This document shows, one piece after another, positions 8,862 through 20,800 of a stretch of 64,000 nucleotides of DNA. Positions within the stretch are counted from its first letter, which is position 1, and every line of letters starts with the position of its first letter. The translations under genes and the position numbers were made by a program. The notes beneath the pieces are model-generated. The model worked only from the letters and a program-made list of their open reading frames with translations. It was not told the DNA's origin and searched no databases. Origin of the DNA: Caenorhabditis elegans (Eukaryota; Nematoda; Chromadorea; Rhabditida; Rhabditidae); NCBI RefSeq assembly GCF_000002985.6, contig NC_003282.8:2480001-2544000 (forward strand). Reading direction: 5' to 3'.

Positions 8862-11800
8862 ATGCGGTTTGGGCAATTATTGCTTCTCGGTGAGTTGTTT
8901 TCGTGTTTTTCGTGGTTTCTAACCAACAATAATCGATTTGCAGCGCTCTTTGGAGTTGCAAACGGCTACAGAGAGCAATTTAATACAATTTCTTCGTCTG
9001 TTAGACAAGGTAAGTTCATGTTTCAGAAGCTCAGGTGCTCATGAAGCTCGTCGACGAGCCTGGAACTTTTGTGCTCTTTGAGCCCTTGAGCCTTGGCTTC
9101 ATAGAGCTGAAGTGCTCCGAGGCATTACAGGCTCAAGCCTCTGAGAACTTTCATGTGGCTGGGCTCCGCGAGCTGAACTTCTTCGCTCTCATACAAGCTT
9201 TGAAGTCTTAATTTCCTATTTTTTCAGAAAAAATCAACGACAATCACCTGGACAGCCCCCGCTCGGATGGACACGAACTAATGGAAAACCCCTTGGACCC
9301 TATCGCATCTCACGACTTTTCGGACTTCCTGGATCCTCATGAGCTTCAAATCGCCGGAAGAGTTGCTCGACAAGGTAATTCTAGATCTCCTTGGTGCTCT
9401 TGGTGTTGGGCTTTTGGAGTTGAAGCTTTTGGATCTTGGTGAGGAGCATTTTGCTCCTGAAGCTCGGGGCTGGGCTTGATGTCATGCACTGACCTTGAGC
9501 TTGAGGCTTCAGAAGCTCAAATTCTCTGGAGAACGTGGCTAAACTGAGTTGAAACTACTCATTTTTAAGCTTCTAAAGCTCCAGTTGCTTACCAACATAC
9601 TTTTCCCAGATAATAACAACGATCACCTAGACACTCATCGCTCCTCGGCTGGACACGAACTTGTGGATAGCCCCTTGGAACCTCGTGATTCTCACGATTT
9701 CTTGGATCTTTCGACTCCACAGGAACTTCAAGACGTCGGACGAGTTGCTCGACAAGGTATGTTCACATTGTACATGTCTTGTGCTCTTGAAGCTGGCATG
9801 TTTGAGCTGAAGCCTTGTGCTCGTGCTAAATCTGAGGACCTGTGGAGATGCTTCAGGATCACAGATTCTTGGAGTTTAGAGCTTCAGGGCTTCGGTTTCT
9901 GGGCTGGCTTGCTCCTGGGAATGTAGCATCTCGCAAGAGCTTCTTATACCAGTGCACAATATCCTCACATATCCCTTGTCCTTTTCAGAACAAACCTATG
10001 ATGTGGACACCCCCAGCTCGGTTGAATCTTTGGATATCCCCTCGGACACGTCCAACAACGCCGGAAGAGTTGCTCGACAAGGTAAAGAACTGAGCTTCCT
10101 ACTCGTAAATCTAACTTTCCAACTTTCAGTTGCTCCTTCCAAGTCGGCTGACTACCTCAACCATACAACACTTATCGCTCATATCGCTAATGGAATTGCT
10201 CTGCAGGCTGGCTTGATGAAAGGATCGATTCCGATCGATGCAGCTGTCAGTGAGCTCCTCAATTTTGGTTCGGTCAAAGTGTCGGATATCACTGCCTTCA
10301 AGCCTGATCAGATTACTGCTCTTATCGGTAAGCTGAAAGGCGTTCCCGCATCTCTTGTTTCAACGGACCCGATTGTCACTTTGGAAACTCGAGCGCTGGA
10401 TTGGAACAAACTTCTGATTGCTTCAAAATCTATTGGTGACGTTGCAAGTCTTCCAGGAAAAGATGACTTCTCTACTGAGTTAGCAAAATTTGAGAACACA
10501 TTCAACTTTGACTCGCTTTCCAAGACAGCCGACACCATTAATAGCACCATAAAATCATGTTCAAATCTTTTAGACAAATCAGACACAAGCTGGGAAAGCC
10601 ATTCGGCCATTCGTTTTAAAGACTTGCCTGGAACTCTAGAAACTCTAGGGTCTAAAGTCAAAGAGATCATCAATATGGATGTTTCTTTTGATAAATTGAT
10701 GAATGGCTTCACTGCCTTTCAACCACTCGAACGTTTGATGCACCTTGTTGAACTCCGTCGATCGTATATTATCGTTCCGGTGTCAAATACTCCAGATATC
10801 ACAAGCAACCTCAAAAAAGTTGTCGAGCAAGTTGCTCTGGCGAAAGCTGCTGGCAAATCTTCAATGACTGTTTCAGCTCTAGCAGATGTAGGAGGCTCAA
10901 AGCCAAAACGCGAGCATTCTGTCGGTTTCCAGAGCGGAATCTCTGAACTGAAGCAGCTCGTCAAAGACGTGCTTGATCCTTGGTTTTCTAGCCTACTGAA
11001 TGTCACCAGCGCTCAGCAGAATAATTTAGCCGATGGTTTACAGTCTTTGTTCAAAACTACTGATCAATTGAGTAGAATGAATGATAAGCTGAAACCAATA
11101 GTTTCTTCGTCTGTTCAACAAACAATCGCCGTTTTCCAGGTCCTTGTGAATGAAATTTCTTTGCTTTCTTCAGACTCTGCTGAAATGAGTAGCGTTATGG
11201 CAGAACTTGATAAATGTTCTAGAACACTCCCTATGGACGATCAACGTGTAGTTGGTGTTGAATTGATGAAACACATCAACTCACTGAAGCTCAGTCTATC
11301 TCAATTCGCTGAATTCAAAACTTCGACAATTTTGAATAGTCTAGAGAAGGAGATAACTTCTTTTCAGAACTCATACAAGTTTAGCGACTTGCAAGACCCG
11401 ACTGCAACGGCGACAGAAGTAAAAGCCGTCGTGGAGAGTATTCAAAAATCAGGTTCTCTCGAAAAGTTTAAACAGTATCTTTTGCTTTTGCAAAAAACTT
11501 TTGCTGATGTAGATGGAAATAATCTCAAAACAGTTATCTTGGGTGGAATAAAAGCTAGAATTACTAAGATAGGAGATTCAACGTTTGGAGACTTTATCAA
11601 AGAAGAACTTAAGGTCCACACTTGCCTAAAGGCACAGGAGGAACAATCAAGGAAGTTATCTCAAGCTATTCAAGCAACTCAATCATTGAGAAAATTGGAT
11701 GAAAAGATGCTCGAAGAAGTTGGATCAGCAGCTTCTGCGGTGTCTTCGTTTGCTAAAGATCTTGCCACTATTAAATCGATTCCGGAAACCATGAAGAAGG

Positions 11801-14063
11801 AAGCAAAGGGAGTCTCCACGGATCTCAACGGCATGGCAGATGCGAAGAAGAACTCGGATTCTGTTGGACAATCTGTGAGCTCTCTTCAAGATGCAAGTGA
11901 ATTGATCGAGTTGGAATCTGCCATCAAGGAACTGAAAGGTTTTGGACCTGAGATTGATGGTTACATCAAAGCTGTCAAAAGTCCGGAAGATAGGAAAGCG
12001 ATCGAAACTCAATGGGGAAACCATCATAGTGACATGGCTTCTCTGGAATCTGGATTGAAAGCTGCTAAAGGATTTGTTGACAAGATTGACGTCTCGAAAG
12101 CCAAAACAATGTCAGATTATGGTACTCCATTGGCAAACTTGAAGGATCTTCCGGATGTCAAAATCAATGCATTGGAGAAGATAAAAGCTCTCGATGCTCT
12201 GATCAAAGCACTTCCACCTCCGAAACGCAAACGAGCAACCAGCGATCCGAAGACTGTCATGGAAGCTGCCAAATCGACTCTGGAGAAGATTGCAGCCTTG
12301 GATCTCCAATTCTCAAATCACAAGACTCAATACCAACAGGCTCCTGCTGCATTCAAGGCATTCCATGACTTTTTGGCAAAGTTCCTGGTGACTACACATA
12401 GCAATAGTACAGGTGGTTCGGATTCCGGGATATCTATTACGTAAGTTCTAGGTGATATAAACGACGAAGATGCTTAATATATATTCTTTCAGTTTGATCA
12501 TCATCATCGTCGGTAGTATTCTTGCTCTCATTGGCGTTGCTGTCGGAATCTATTTCGGAGTTCGTTGGTATGAGAAAAAGAAAGCAGCCGAGCAGATGGA
12601 ACACGAAATTGTTGTATGGGTAAAAGCTCAAGCATACAAGAGTCTGGAGGCGGCAATCATTGTTCTGGTCGCTTCGTTGCATGTGGTGTGGGGAACACAG
12701 ACCTCGGTGTCGGTTGAGAAGTCGAATGCGTATTTGCCGAAGGAGAAGAATCGGTAGGGATCAATGGTGTGTGTGTGGAGTTTGAAAATTATATATATTT
12801 TGCAGAAGACCGTTGGCAACACCTTGTAATCCGGAAACTGCCGTGGAAGTCATGTCGGACGGGACAAGGATTCCGATTCATGCGAATTGGATCAACACAA
12901 GTCCGGATGTGGATGGTAATACGCAGAAGTTCATTGCAACACAGGTAACGTCTTTTGACGTTTTCTCACATACAAACGCACGTGGTGTCAAAGTGTCCCA
13001 TTTTGATATGATCTTGAAAAAATGCGGGAGACTGATTTCGTATGGTTAAAAGTGTGCTGACGTCACATTTTCCTGGGGGAAAAATTCCCGCATTTTTTAG
13101 TAGATCAAACCGCAATGAGACAGTCTGGCACCACATACAAACGACATCTTTGCAGGGACCACTTCCGAACACTTCGGACGACTTCTGGACGATGGTTCAA
13201 TTCCACAAAGTTGAGACTGTTGTGATGCTCTGTCAGTTTGTGGAGAAAGAGGAAGAGAAGTGTCATGAGTATTTCCCAGTCAGAACTGGGCAGATTGTCG
13301 ATTTGGAGAGATATAAGCTGAAAACCGTTACTCAGGAGCAGATTCTGGGCGATTCGACGTCTAAGCGTACAATTCAGGTTGAGGATACGTCGTGAGTTGT
13401 TTTAGTTTCGGAGCAAATGTTTATAAAATGGCATTGTTTCAGGAAAGAATTCCCCACCCGTACAATCACCCATTATCAATATCACTCATGGCCGGATCAG
13501 GGAATTCCACAGGGTCATGCCCAATGCTTCGATCTGATGAACATGGCGAAGGAGAGCAAGAAGCCAATTGTCGTGCACTGTTCTGCTGGAATCGGTAGAA
13601 CCGTCTCCTTCATTGCCACACAATACATTCCGAGTGCAGTATTGGCCAACAGAACTCTGGTTTTGAATCAGGCTGTCGCCGAACTTCGTGATCAGCGCTG
13701 GTGTGCCATTCAGACCGTCGAGCAGATGTACTGGGTTCAAGTTGGATCTGTCTACAGACTCTCCAAGGTTTGATGCTTTCACATTTCCCAGCTGACTTTA
13801 TTCTTTTTCAGGAAAAGAACATTGACATGAAGCACTACAAGGAACAGTTTGAAATGCTGGATGGTGGTCACAAATTCTTGTATTTGGCTCAGGAGCAGTT
13901 TAAAGATGGAAGAAAGGATGTTCTGAAGAAACTTGAAGCTGATGGTGAGGTTAGAAAGGCCAAGCAGGATGAGAAGAAAGCAACGACTGGAATTGATGAA
14001 GATCTTGGTGGTGATCGTAAGAAAGGAGGAGCCGAGTGTATTGCTGTCGACATGGAATATTGA
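8862..14063 (+). CDS. Receptor-type protein tyrosine phosphatase with WSN ectodomain
   Basis: Eleven exons join in frame to 1,334 aa: 8862-8889, 8944-9009, 9228-9374, 9610-9756, 9989-10081, 10130-12440, 12493-12753, 12806-12944, 13156-13391, 13443-13767, 13812-14063. Order: signal peptide (MRFGQLLLLALFGVANG), an acidic region encoded by three related exons each ending GRVARQ, a WSN domain (about 165-235; ALQAGLMKGSIP), a ~690-residue helical ectodomain, one membrane span (about 932-954), then a cytoplasmic PTP domain. The PTP part has ATQGPL, WPDQG (Asp1161), HCSAGIGR (Cys1189) and the Q-loop QTVEQ. The pTyr-loop KNRY is KNRR and the P-loop continues TV, not TG. An upstream in-frame ATG at 8850 is possible but would bury the signal peptide. 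Role inferred: tyrosine dephosphorylation controlled by an extracellular nematode-specific module. Confidence 0.9.
12979..13135. mobile_element. 157-bp hAT-type MITE in phosphatase intron 8
   Basis: Direct repeats TACAAACG at 12971-12978 and 13136-13143 flank an element with inverted ends CACGTGGTGTCAAAG / GTCTGGCACCACA and inner arms around AAAAAATGCGGGA. Eight-bp target duplications are the signature of hAT transposases. It fills most of the 211-bp intron without touching the splice sites. Confidence 0.85.
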
Positions 14064-14551
14064 GAATTGACTTGATTTTTGCCTACTAGAAGACTTGATT
14101 ATGTCATTGAACTTTTTTCATGACCACCAATGAATTATTTCTTGAAACTGTTGATCAATAGTAACCTATAATTAAATATATACTTTTGCCTGTTTTTCAT
14201 AGATTTCCTGAAGGAATTCCCTTTTTTCCACTGAATTTTAATGAAAAAAGGGAACTTTCTCGTCTGCAAAAAGTAAAAGATCCAAACTTTTCGGTTGTTT
14301 TTTTTGATCTTAAAAGCTTTGAAAAAAAAGAATAAATTAGTGAATTTGTCACAAAAGCTTTTTGAGCCGGAAAAGTTTGCCAAAATTACACGTTTTGTTC
14401 TGAAGGATTTAGCGAAAATCGATTTTTTTTGCTACTGGGAGTTCGGGAAGTTCATAAAAAACCTGAAATTTGTCTGAATTTCTGTTTTTTCATACTTTGT
14501 GACTCGATAACAAGATTTTTCAGTGTGTATATCCGATTTATAATTTAAATT
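14064..14551. other. Convergent 3' region between phosphatase and CCDC12 genes
   Basis: AT-rich DNA holding the 3' UTRs of two convergent genes. A small hairpin (CCCTTTTTTCC near 14219 with GAAAAAAGGG near 14242) lies in the middle. No protein-coding or RNA gene is evident. Confidence 0.5.
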
Positions 14552-15167
14552 TTACAAATTTTGTGCCGCCGCAGCATTTACTGTAGCGGCGAGATCTCCT
14601 TTTCCTTCGGCGAGCCGCTGTCTGATGATCGTCGCCACGGCTTTCTGCGTTCTCCGCTCCAATTTTTGCAATTTCGACTCGATGTCTCGCTTCAAATCCC
14701 AATCGATCTTCTTCGGAGCCAACATCGCCAGATCTACGCTGTCGATGGCTTTTTCGTGCAGAACGTCCTAGAAAAAGCGGGGAATTTATGGAAAATTGTG
14801 ATTTTTCGATGACTCTCTACCTTCAAATGCTCCGTAATTTCTCGCTGAACGATATCCAGATCCATGTCGACGTTTTGCGTGCCGACGGCATCGTCTGGCT
14901 TGTGATTCCGGAATTCTCGACCAACTTCGCGACTTTTCTTGGTAGAAGTCTCGCCTTCGTCGTAATCCTCCTCTCTGAAAGGAAAAACAATAGCATTATG
15001 CAATTTTTGAATGAAAATGACACTCACTGCATCTCAATTCCATGAATCTTCGACTTCATCGCTAGTAATCGTCGTTTGCGTGCTTTCGCCGCAGCCTCTA
15101 ACGACGTTTCATGATTTGTGAGACTTTCGATGTCTTCATCGGAATCGCTGTTGTTTTTGTCGGTCAT
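14552..15167 (-). CDS. CCDC12: CCDC12 / Cwf18 pre-mRNA splicing factor
   Basis: Three minus-strand exons, 15167-15028, 14974-14821 and 14767-14552, join to 169 aa, close to the ~166 aa of human CCDC12. The N-terminus is acidic and Ser-rich (DKNNSDSDEDIES) followed by a basic stretch (KARKRRLLAMKSK). The C-terminal family core is clear: DSVDLAMLAPKKIDWDLKRD, then a Lys/Glu-rich helix LQKLERRTQKAV and IIRQRLAEGKGD. CCDC12 (fission yeast Cwf18) is a component of the activated spliceosome, so the product should be nuclear. It is divergent from ATP synthase gamma, with about 580 bp between start codons, and convergent with the phosphatase gene. Confidence 0.93.
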
Positions 15168-15748
15168 CTGCAAATTTTTAATTATATTCAATACATTTCA
15201 GTAATTTTCATGTAAAAAAATCAAAGAAAAAGACGAATTTTAAGCAAAAATCAGCTGAAAAACAAAAAAAATTAATTCAAAAACTCAGTGTGGATTTACG
15301 GCGTGTGGTGGGTCTCGCCGCGAAATGGGGGTACGGTCACAGTCGTTTCGCGTGTGCGATTTATGTTTCTCGGGCGGTTGCCATTTTTTGCGCGTGAAAA
15401 TTCATTTTTCCACGGATTTTCAGCGATTTTCAGGTTTTTTCTTTAATTTTTATTGATTTTCTGTTGAAAATTAACAGTTTTCATTTAGAATTACGTAAAA
15501 ACAGCGTGCTGAGCGCCTGATTTTGATAAAATTAGGTCTAAATCTGAAAGTAAAAATGCGTTTTGTCCGCATTTTTCGTTTCCTTTCTGAAACCTATAGA
15601 AAACAATTTGCAATTTTTATTTCAACATTGATATATGCATACATGGAAAATTCTCATTGAATTTTTCCTGAAAACGTTCAAGAAATTACGTCATTTTCGA
15701 AGTTTTTAAATACCCGTTTTCTCAATATCTACAGTTTTCAGGGTCATC
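15168..15748. promoter_or_regulatory. Divergent promoter region, CCDC12 (-) and ATP synthase gamma (+)
   Basis: The 581 bp between the two start codons must hold both promoters. It is unusually GC-rich at 15298-15400, with CpG-containing stretches such as GTTTCGCGTGTGCG and GGGTCTCGCCGCG. TTTTCAG at 15735-15741, eight bases before the ATP synthase ATG, is a strong splice acceptor not paired with any visible upstream exon, so it is probably an SL1 trans-splice site. Confidence 0.55.
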
Positions 15749-17417
15749 ATGCTTCGTCAAGGCGCGGGAACTCTCCAGCTTGTGTCTCAAGGCTTCGCCA
15801 ATGCCGAGCAGGCTCGTGGATTTGCCACTTTGAAGGTAACTAGGCGATTTTTTGAAGCTTCCCACAATTCTCCAATTTTCAGGACATTTCCATCCGTCTG
15901 AAGTCGGTCAAGAACATCCAAAAGATCACCAAATCCATGAAGATGGTTGCCGCCGCCAAGTACGCCAAGGCTGAGCGTGAGTTGAAGGTAAAACTTTGAT
16001 TTTATTCAAGAAAAATCTTTAAATATCAAAATTTTCCAGGGAGCTAGAGCCTACGGAGTCGGAGCCAAGACCTTCTTCGACAACATCGATCCAGTTGTCG
16101 AGGGAGTCGAGAAGCAAGAGTCCAAGAAGCAAGTTTTGGTGCTCATTACCTCCGACAGAGGACTTTGCGGTGGAGTTCACTCTTCCATCGTCAAGGAGGC
16201 CAAGAACATCCTCAACAACGCCGGAGACAAGGAAATCCGCGTTGTAGCCATCGGAGACAAGTCCAGAGCCGGACTTCAACGTCTTTATGGTAATATTTTG
16301 GTTTTTCTCGGGAAAAAGTCTTAAAATTGTGTTTATTTTCCAGCTAACAGCATTCTTCTCTCCGGAAACGAGATTGGACGTGCTCCACCAAGCTTCGCTG
16401 ATGCTTCCATCGCTGCCAAGGCTATCCTCGACTCTGGATATGACTTTGAGACTGTAAATATTCAAATTCTAGTTAAAAACCCCCCATTTTTTTTTCTTGC
16501 AGGGAACCATCTTGTTCAACCGTTTCAAGACCGTCGTCTCGTACGAAACCTCAAAGCTCCAAATTCTTCCATTGGAGGCAATCAAGGCCAAGGAAGCCCT
16601 CAGCACGTACGATTCCGTCGACGATGACGTTCTCCAATCGTATTCCGAGTATTCGCTCGCCCAATTGATCTACTACGGAATGAAGGAATCCGCAACCTCA
16701 GAGCAGAGCTCCAGAATGACTGCCATGGACGGAGCATCGAAGAACGCCGGTAAGAGGCGGCGATGGACGACGATGCGAAGAATTAGATGATTTCTGATTG
16801 AACAGCCCAGAAAATTGCAATTTTGGGCTTGAAATTTGATATTTTTGCTGGAAAACGTATTTTGGGCATTTTTGGAGTTAAAATCGGCTCATTTTCGTGA
16901 TTTTTCGCGAATATTCTTTTATATTTCCAGACAATTTTCTGATTCGAATGGTTCGCATTCTGTTTTCTAGGAATATCCGGTTTTCGTGTTGCAAATCGCC
17001 GAAAAACTACTTTTCTCAACAAAAAAAACTGTTTCAAAACTTTAAAAATGGTCGATTTTCTGCAAAAAAACGTCGGAAATCGTTGAGAATCTGTTTTGTT
17101 ACAATTTTTTTAAAACCATGTGGAATTTTAATTTAACGTTAAATATCCATTTTCTACTGAAAAACCAGATTTTCTTGCCCAAAAATGTTATTAAAAAATT
17201 TGCAGCGACGGGATTTCGGAGTGTCGTTTACCGGCGCGAAATCTTGTTTTTCTCAAATGTTAACTACAGAATCCAAAAAATAGCTACAACATCAAATTTA
17301 ATTTCTATTTTTTCAGGAGAAATGATCGACAAGCTTACATTGGCCTTCAACAGAACTCGTCAAGCAGTGATTACTCGCGAACTTATCGAAATCATCTCTG
17401 GAGCTGCCTGCGTCTAA
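15749..17417 (+). CDS. Y69A2AR.18: Mitochondrial ATP synthase subunit gamma
   Basis: Six exons, 15749-15835, 15883-15987, 16040-16289, 16344-16453, 16503-16749 and 17317-17417, join in frame to 299 aa. The N-terminus is a mitochondrial presequence (Arg, Gln and Ala rich, up to about residue 25, FATLKD). The mature protein starts with the long N-terminal helix [20 protein letters not shown] and ends with the C-terminal helix [20 protein letters not shown], the coiled-coil rotor shaft of F1. [10 protein letters not shown] is a family hallmark. It is the rotating stalk coupling proton flow to ATP synthesis in the inner membrane. An AATAAA lies at 17615-17620. Intron 5 (567 bp) is AT-rich; reading into it would replace the C-terminal helix with an Arg-rich tail. 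The locus name is from memory. Confidence 0.97.
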
Positions 17418-17614
17418 ATATCTCTCTCTCTCTGTCCCTTTTCTACATCCATTGTTGTTCAAACTATCGCTGTTTCGACGCCCCAATTTTCCCCACTTTA
17501 AATCCTTCCTGTCACCCCCAAAAATTAGATGTTTCGATTTATTTTTTATTTTTTTGTGTGTAACCCGTTGTTATAGTGATACGTTTGAGTAAATAGTGAC
17601 ACAAAAACAAGCGA

Positions 17615-17816
17615 AATAAATATATTTTTGTATGATTTCCCGGTCGTGGAAATCATGCAAAAAAATTTGATTAGTATGGTAGTCTTAAAATATTTTTTTT
17701 GCGGAAAATTTTTGGGAAAAAATGACGGTAAGAATTACCTAATGCGGATTATTTTGGAAGAAAAAAAAATAGATTAAAAAGAAATTAATTAAAATTTTTT
17801 AGGAAAAAACCGATAA
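17615..17816 (+). promoter_or_regulatory. Operon-like intergenic spacer with candidate SL2 acceptor
   Basis: AATAAA at 17615-17620 ends ATP synthase gamma. TTTTTTAG at 17795-17802 is an acceptor with no upstream exon and lies 14 bases before the XPO4 ATG. The distance from predicted cleavage to acceptor is about 170 bp, in the range seen between genes of C. elegans operons. A U-rich run (TATTTTTTTTGCGG) near 17691 could be a Ur-like element. An operon is inference only. Confidence 0.4.
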
Positions 17817-20800
17817 ATGGATCTCGCGACGATAGAAGGATATGCACAAACCTTATTGGTAAATTTTCAGAAAATTTCAAATAAATGTTAGATTTTAACA
17901 ATTATTTGCTAAAAAATTCTGAATTTTCCTGAATAATCGTTAAATCCGTGATTTTCCGAATTTTTGAGTGAAAAAAACGGCAAATTTTCGGTTTTTTTCA
18001 GGAAAAATTCTCTAAAACCCCAATTTTTCAGGCCCCACCGAACCTGGTGACGTCAGAAGCCCGTGAACAAGTCACATTCTTTTTCGAGGATTTAAAGAAG
18101 AAAATTTCAATTAACGAATGTTTAATTCTGCTCAGTACGTTGGAAAATCGCTGAAAAAACTTGGTTTTTGACAAGAAATTCACGAAAAACGCTAGGAAAT
18201 CGCTAAAACCCTTAATTTTTCTCTATTTTCTCCTGAAACCCCCATTTTTCAAGCTTAAAATTCAAATTTTTCGCATTAAAATTGCCGGAAAACCTTGGAA
18301 AATGCAATTTTTCACCCCCCGAAAATTGAAAATTCAAGCTTTTTTCCACTAGAAAGTGATGAAAATCACTGAAAATTCTAGATTTTTCGCTGATTTTCCA
18401 GTAAAAAAAGTGTCAAAAATCATTATTTTCAGACATTTTTCACTGGAAATTGCTGAAAATCTGCTTTTTTCCAACAAATAATGCCCATTTTTCTTCAAAA
18501 ACCGGATTTTTTTTTGTTGTGAAAACACTCTAAAATTCGGGTTTTCAAACGTTTTCGCGCAGAAAAATGTCGAAAAGTTACAAGTTTTAGGCTGAAAAAC
18601 GCAGAAAATCGCCGAAATTTCGATTTTTGAGTTGAAAATTCGCAAAAATCGGATGAAAAACCCGGATTTTCTCTAATTTCTTATCCAAAAACACTGGAAA
18701 ATTCGAATTTTTCAACGTTTTCGCGCTGAAAATCATGGAAAATTGGCTTTTGCATTTTGAAAAAGTTCAATTTTGCATGATTTTGGGCGAAATTTTACCG
18801 ATTTTTTGAAAAATTTTCACCTAAAAGTCCGGAAATTTACAGAAAATTCATTTTTTTAAAACTTTTTCCGCAAAAAATTAATCAAAGACTTGAAAAATGA
18901 TCGATTTTTTGTAAAAATTTGGTGAAAAACCCGGATTTTATCTAATTTCTTATCCAAAAACATTGGAAAATTCGAATTTTTCAACGTTTTCGCGCTGAAA
19001 ATCATGGAAAATTGGCTTTTGCATTTAAAAAATGCTAAATTTTTCATGATTTTGGGCGAAATTTTACCGATTTTTTGAAAATTTTTCACCTGAAAGTGCT
19101 GAAAATCTATAAAAAATTTTAATTTTATTTTTTTTTCACATTTTTCAGTGAAAAATGGTCGATTTTCCGCAAGAAATTGGTTTTTTTTTTCAGGAGAATC
19201 GAAAAATCCGTTTGTCTTATTTCAAATTGGTCAAGCAATCGGCGAAATTGTGCTCCGTGATTGGGCATTAATTGAGCCAAGTGATGTTCAAATTGCCTAT
19301 AAAACTCTGCTAGAATTCGTGGCCACTTCGTTGAGGTAAAGCTTGGAAAATGCTGTAAAAAGCTGTAAAAATTGCCAAAAACTTGAAAATTGGACCTAAA
19401 AATGCAAAAAATGGGTAAATTTTGCTGTAAAAAATGACATTTTCATCATTTTTTCGACAAAAATCACTCGAAAAACCGCAAAAAATCAATTTTTCTTCAG
19501 AAATGCCTTGAAAAATGATCAATTTCTTCAAATTTTGCACAAAAAAGATTCTAAAACTCCAAATTTTTTAAAAATTTATTCGATTTTTGCAAAGAAAATC
19601 CAGTTTTCTCTTGAAATTGTCTGAAAAAAAAGGATATTTTCCACAAATTTAACCTCAAAAATGTTTAAAATTTCAAAATTTACCGTAATTTATTAAAAAT
19701 TTCCCAGAAAACCCCCCAATTTTGCTTGAATTTCAAGAAATTTGTTTGTAAAAAGCCAGATTTTATTCAAAAATTTCGTGAAAATCATTGATTTTTAAAA
19801 AAAAATCCACAAAAATATTCAGTTTTATAGAAAAAATATTGATTTTATTGCAAAATTGTGGTTGAAAATTCAAAATTTACCGTAATTAATATATATGAAT
19901 TTCCCGGAAAAATTCAAACTTGTATAAAAAACCAGATTTTCTCGCGAAATCATCCAAAGAAATTCCAATTTTTCTTATTTTCCTTTTAATTTACATAGAA
20001 AAACCAAGTTTTTGTTGAAAATGCTCGGAAAAATGCTCAAAAATGCTCAAAAAACCTCAAAAATGTTTAAAATTTCAAAATTTACCTTAATTTATTAAAA
20101 AGTTCCCAGAAAACCCCCCAATTTTGCTTGAATTTCAAGAAATTTCTTCGTAAAAAGCTCGGAAAAATGCTCATTTTTCATAAAAATTCCCACGAAATTC
20201 ACAAAGTTTCCCCAAAAAAACTGTCCTAAAAATACTAAATTTCATATAAATTTACCCATTTTCCGTATAAAAAACTGTCTTAAAGTTGCCAACTTCATCA
20301 AATTTTACTCTAATTTTCCAGAGAAAAGCACCATTTTTTGAGTAATTTCCTCGAAAAAAGTCAGTTTTTCCGTAAAAAATTTGTGAAAGTGCTCAATTTA
20401 TACTCTAATTTTGATAAATATCGATGATTTTTAACCTTAAAAATTTTATTTTCTACTAATTAAAAGCCTTCAAAGTCCAAAATTGTATTATTTTCCTTAT
20501 AACTTTGAAGGCTTTTAATAATAATATAGTAAAATAAAATTCTTAAGGTTAAAAATCGATATTTATCAAAATTAGAGTATAAATTGAGCACTTTCACAAA
20601 TTTTTTACAGAAAAACTGACTTTTTTCGAGGAAATTACTCAAAAAATGGTGCTTTTCTCTGGAAAATTAGAGTAAAATTTGATGAAGTTGAGAACTTTAA
20701 GACAGAGTTTTTTATACGGAAAATGGGTAAATTTATATGAAATTTAGTATTTTTAGGACAGTTTTGGGGAACCTTTGTGAATTTCGTGGGAATTTATGAA

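Noticed and set aside
10308..12309. Antisense ORFs opposite the phosphatase large exon
   Set aside because: They mirror a well-supported 2.3-kb coding exon and have no splice or promoter signals of their own.
16019..16465. 148-codon antisense ORF over ATP synthase gamma
   Set aside because: It is the shadow of exons 3-4 of a highly conserved gene and runs across introns.
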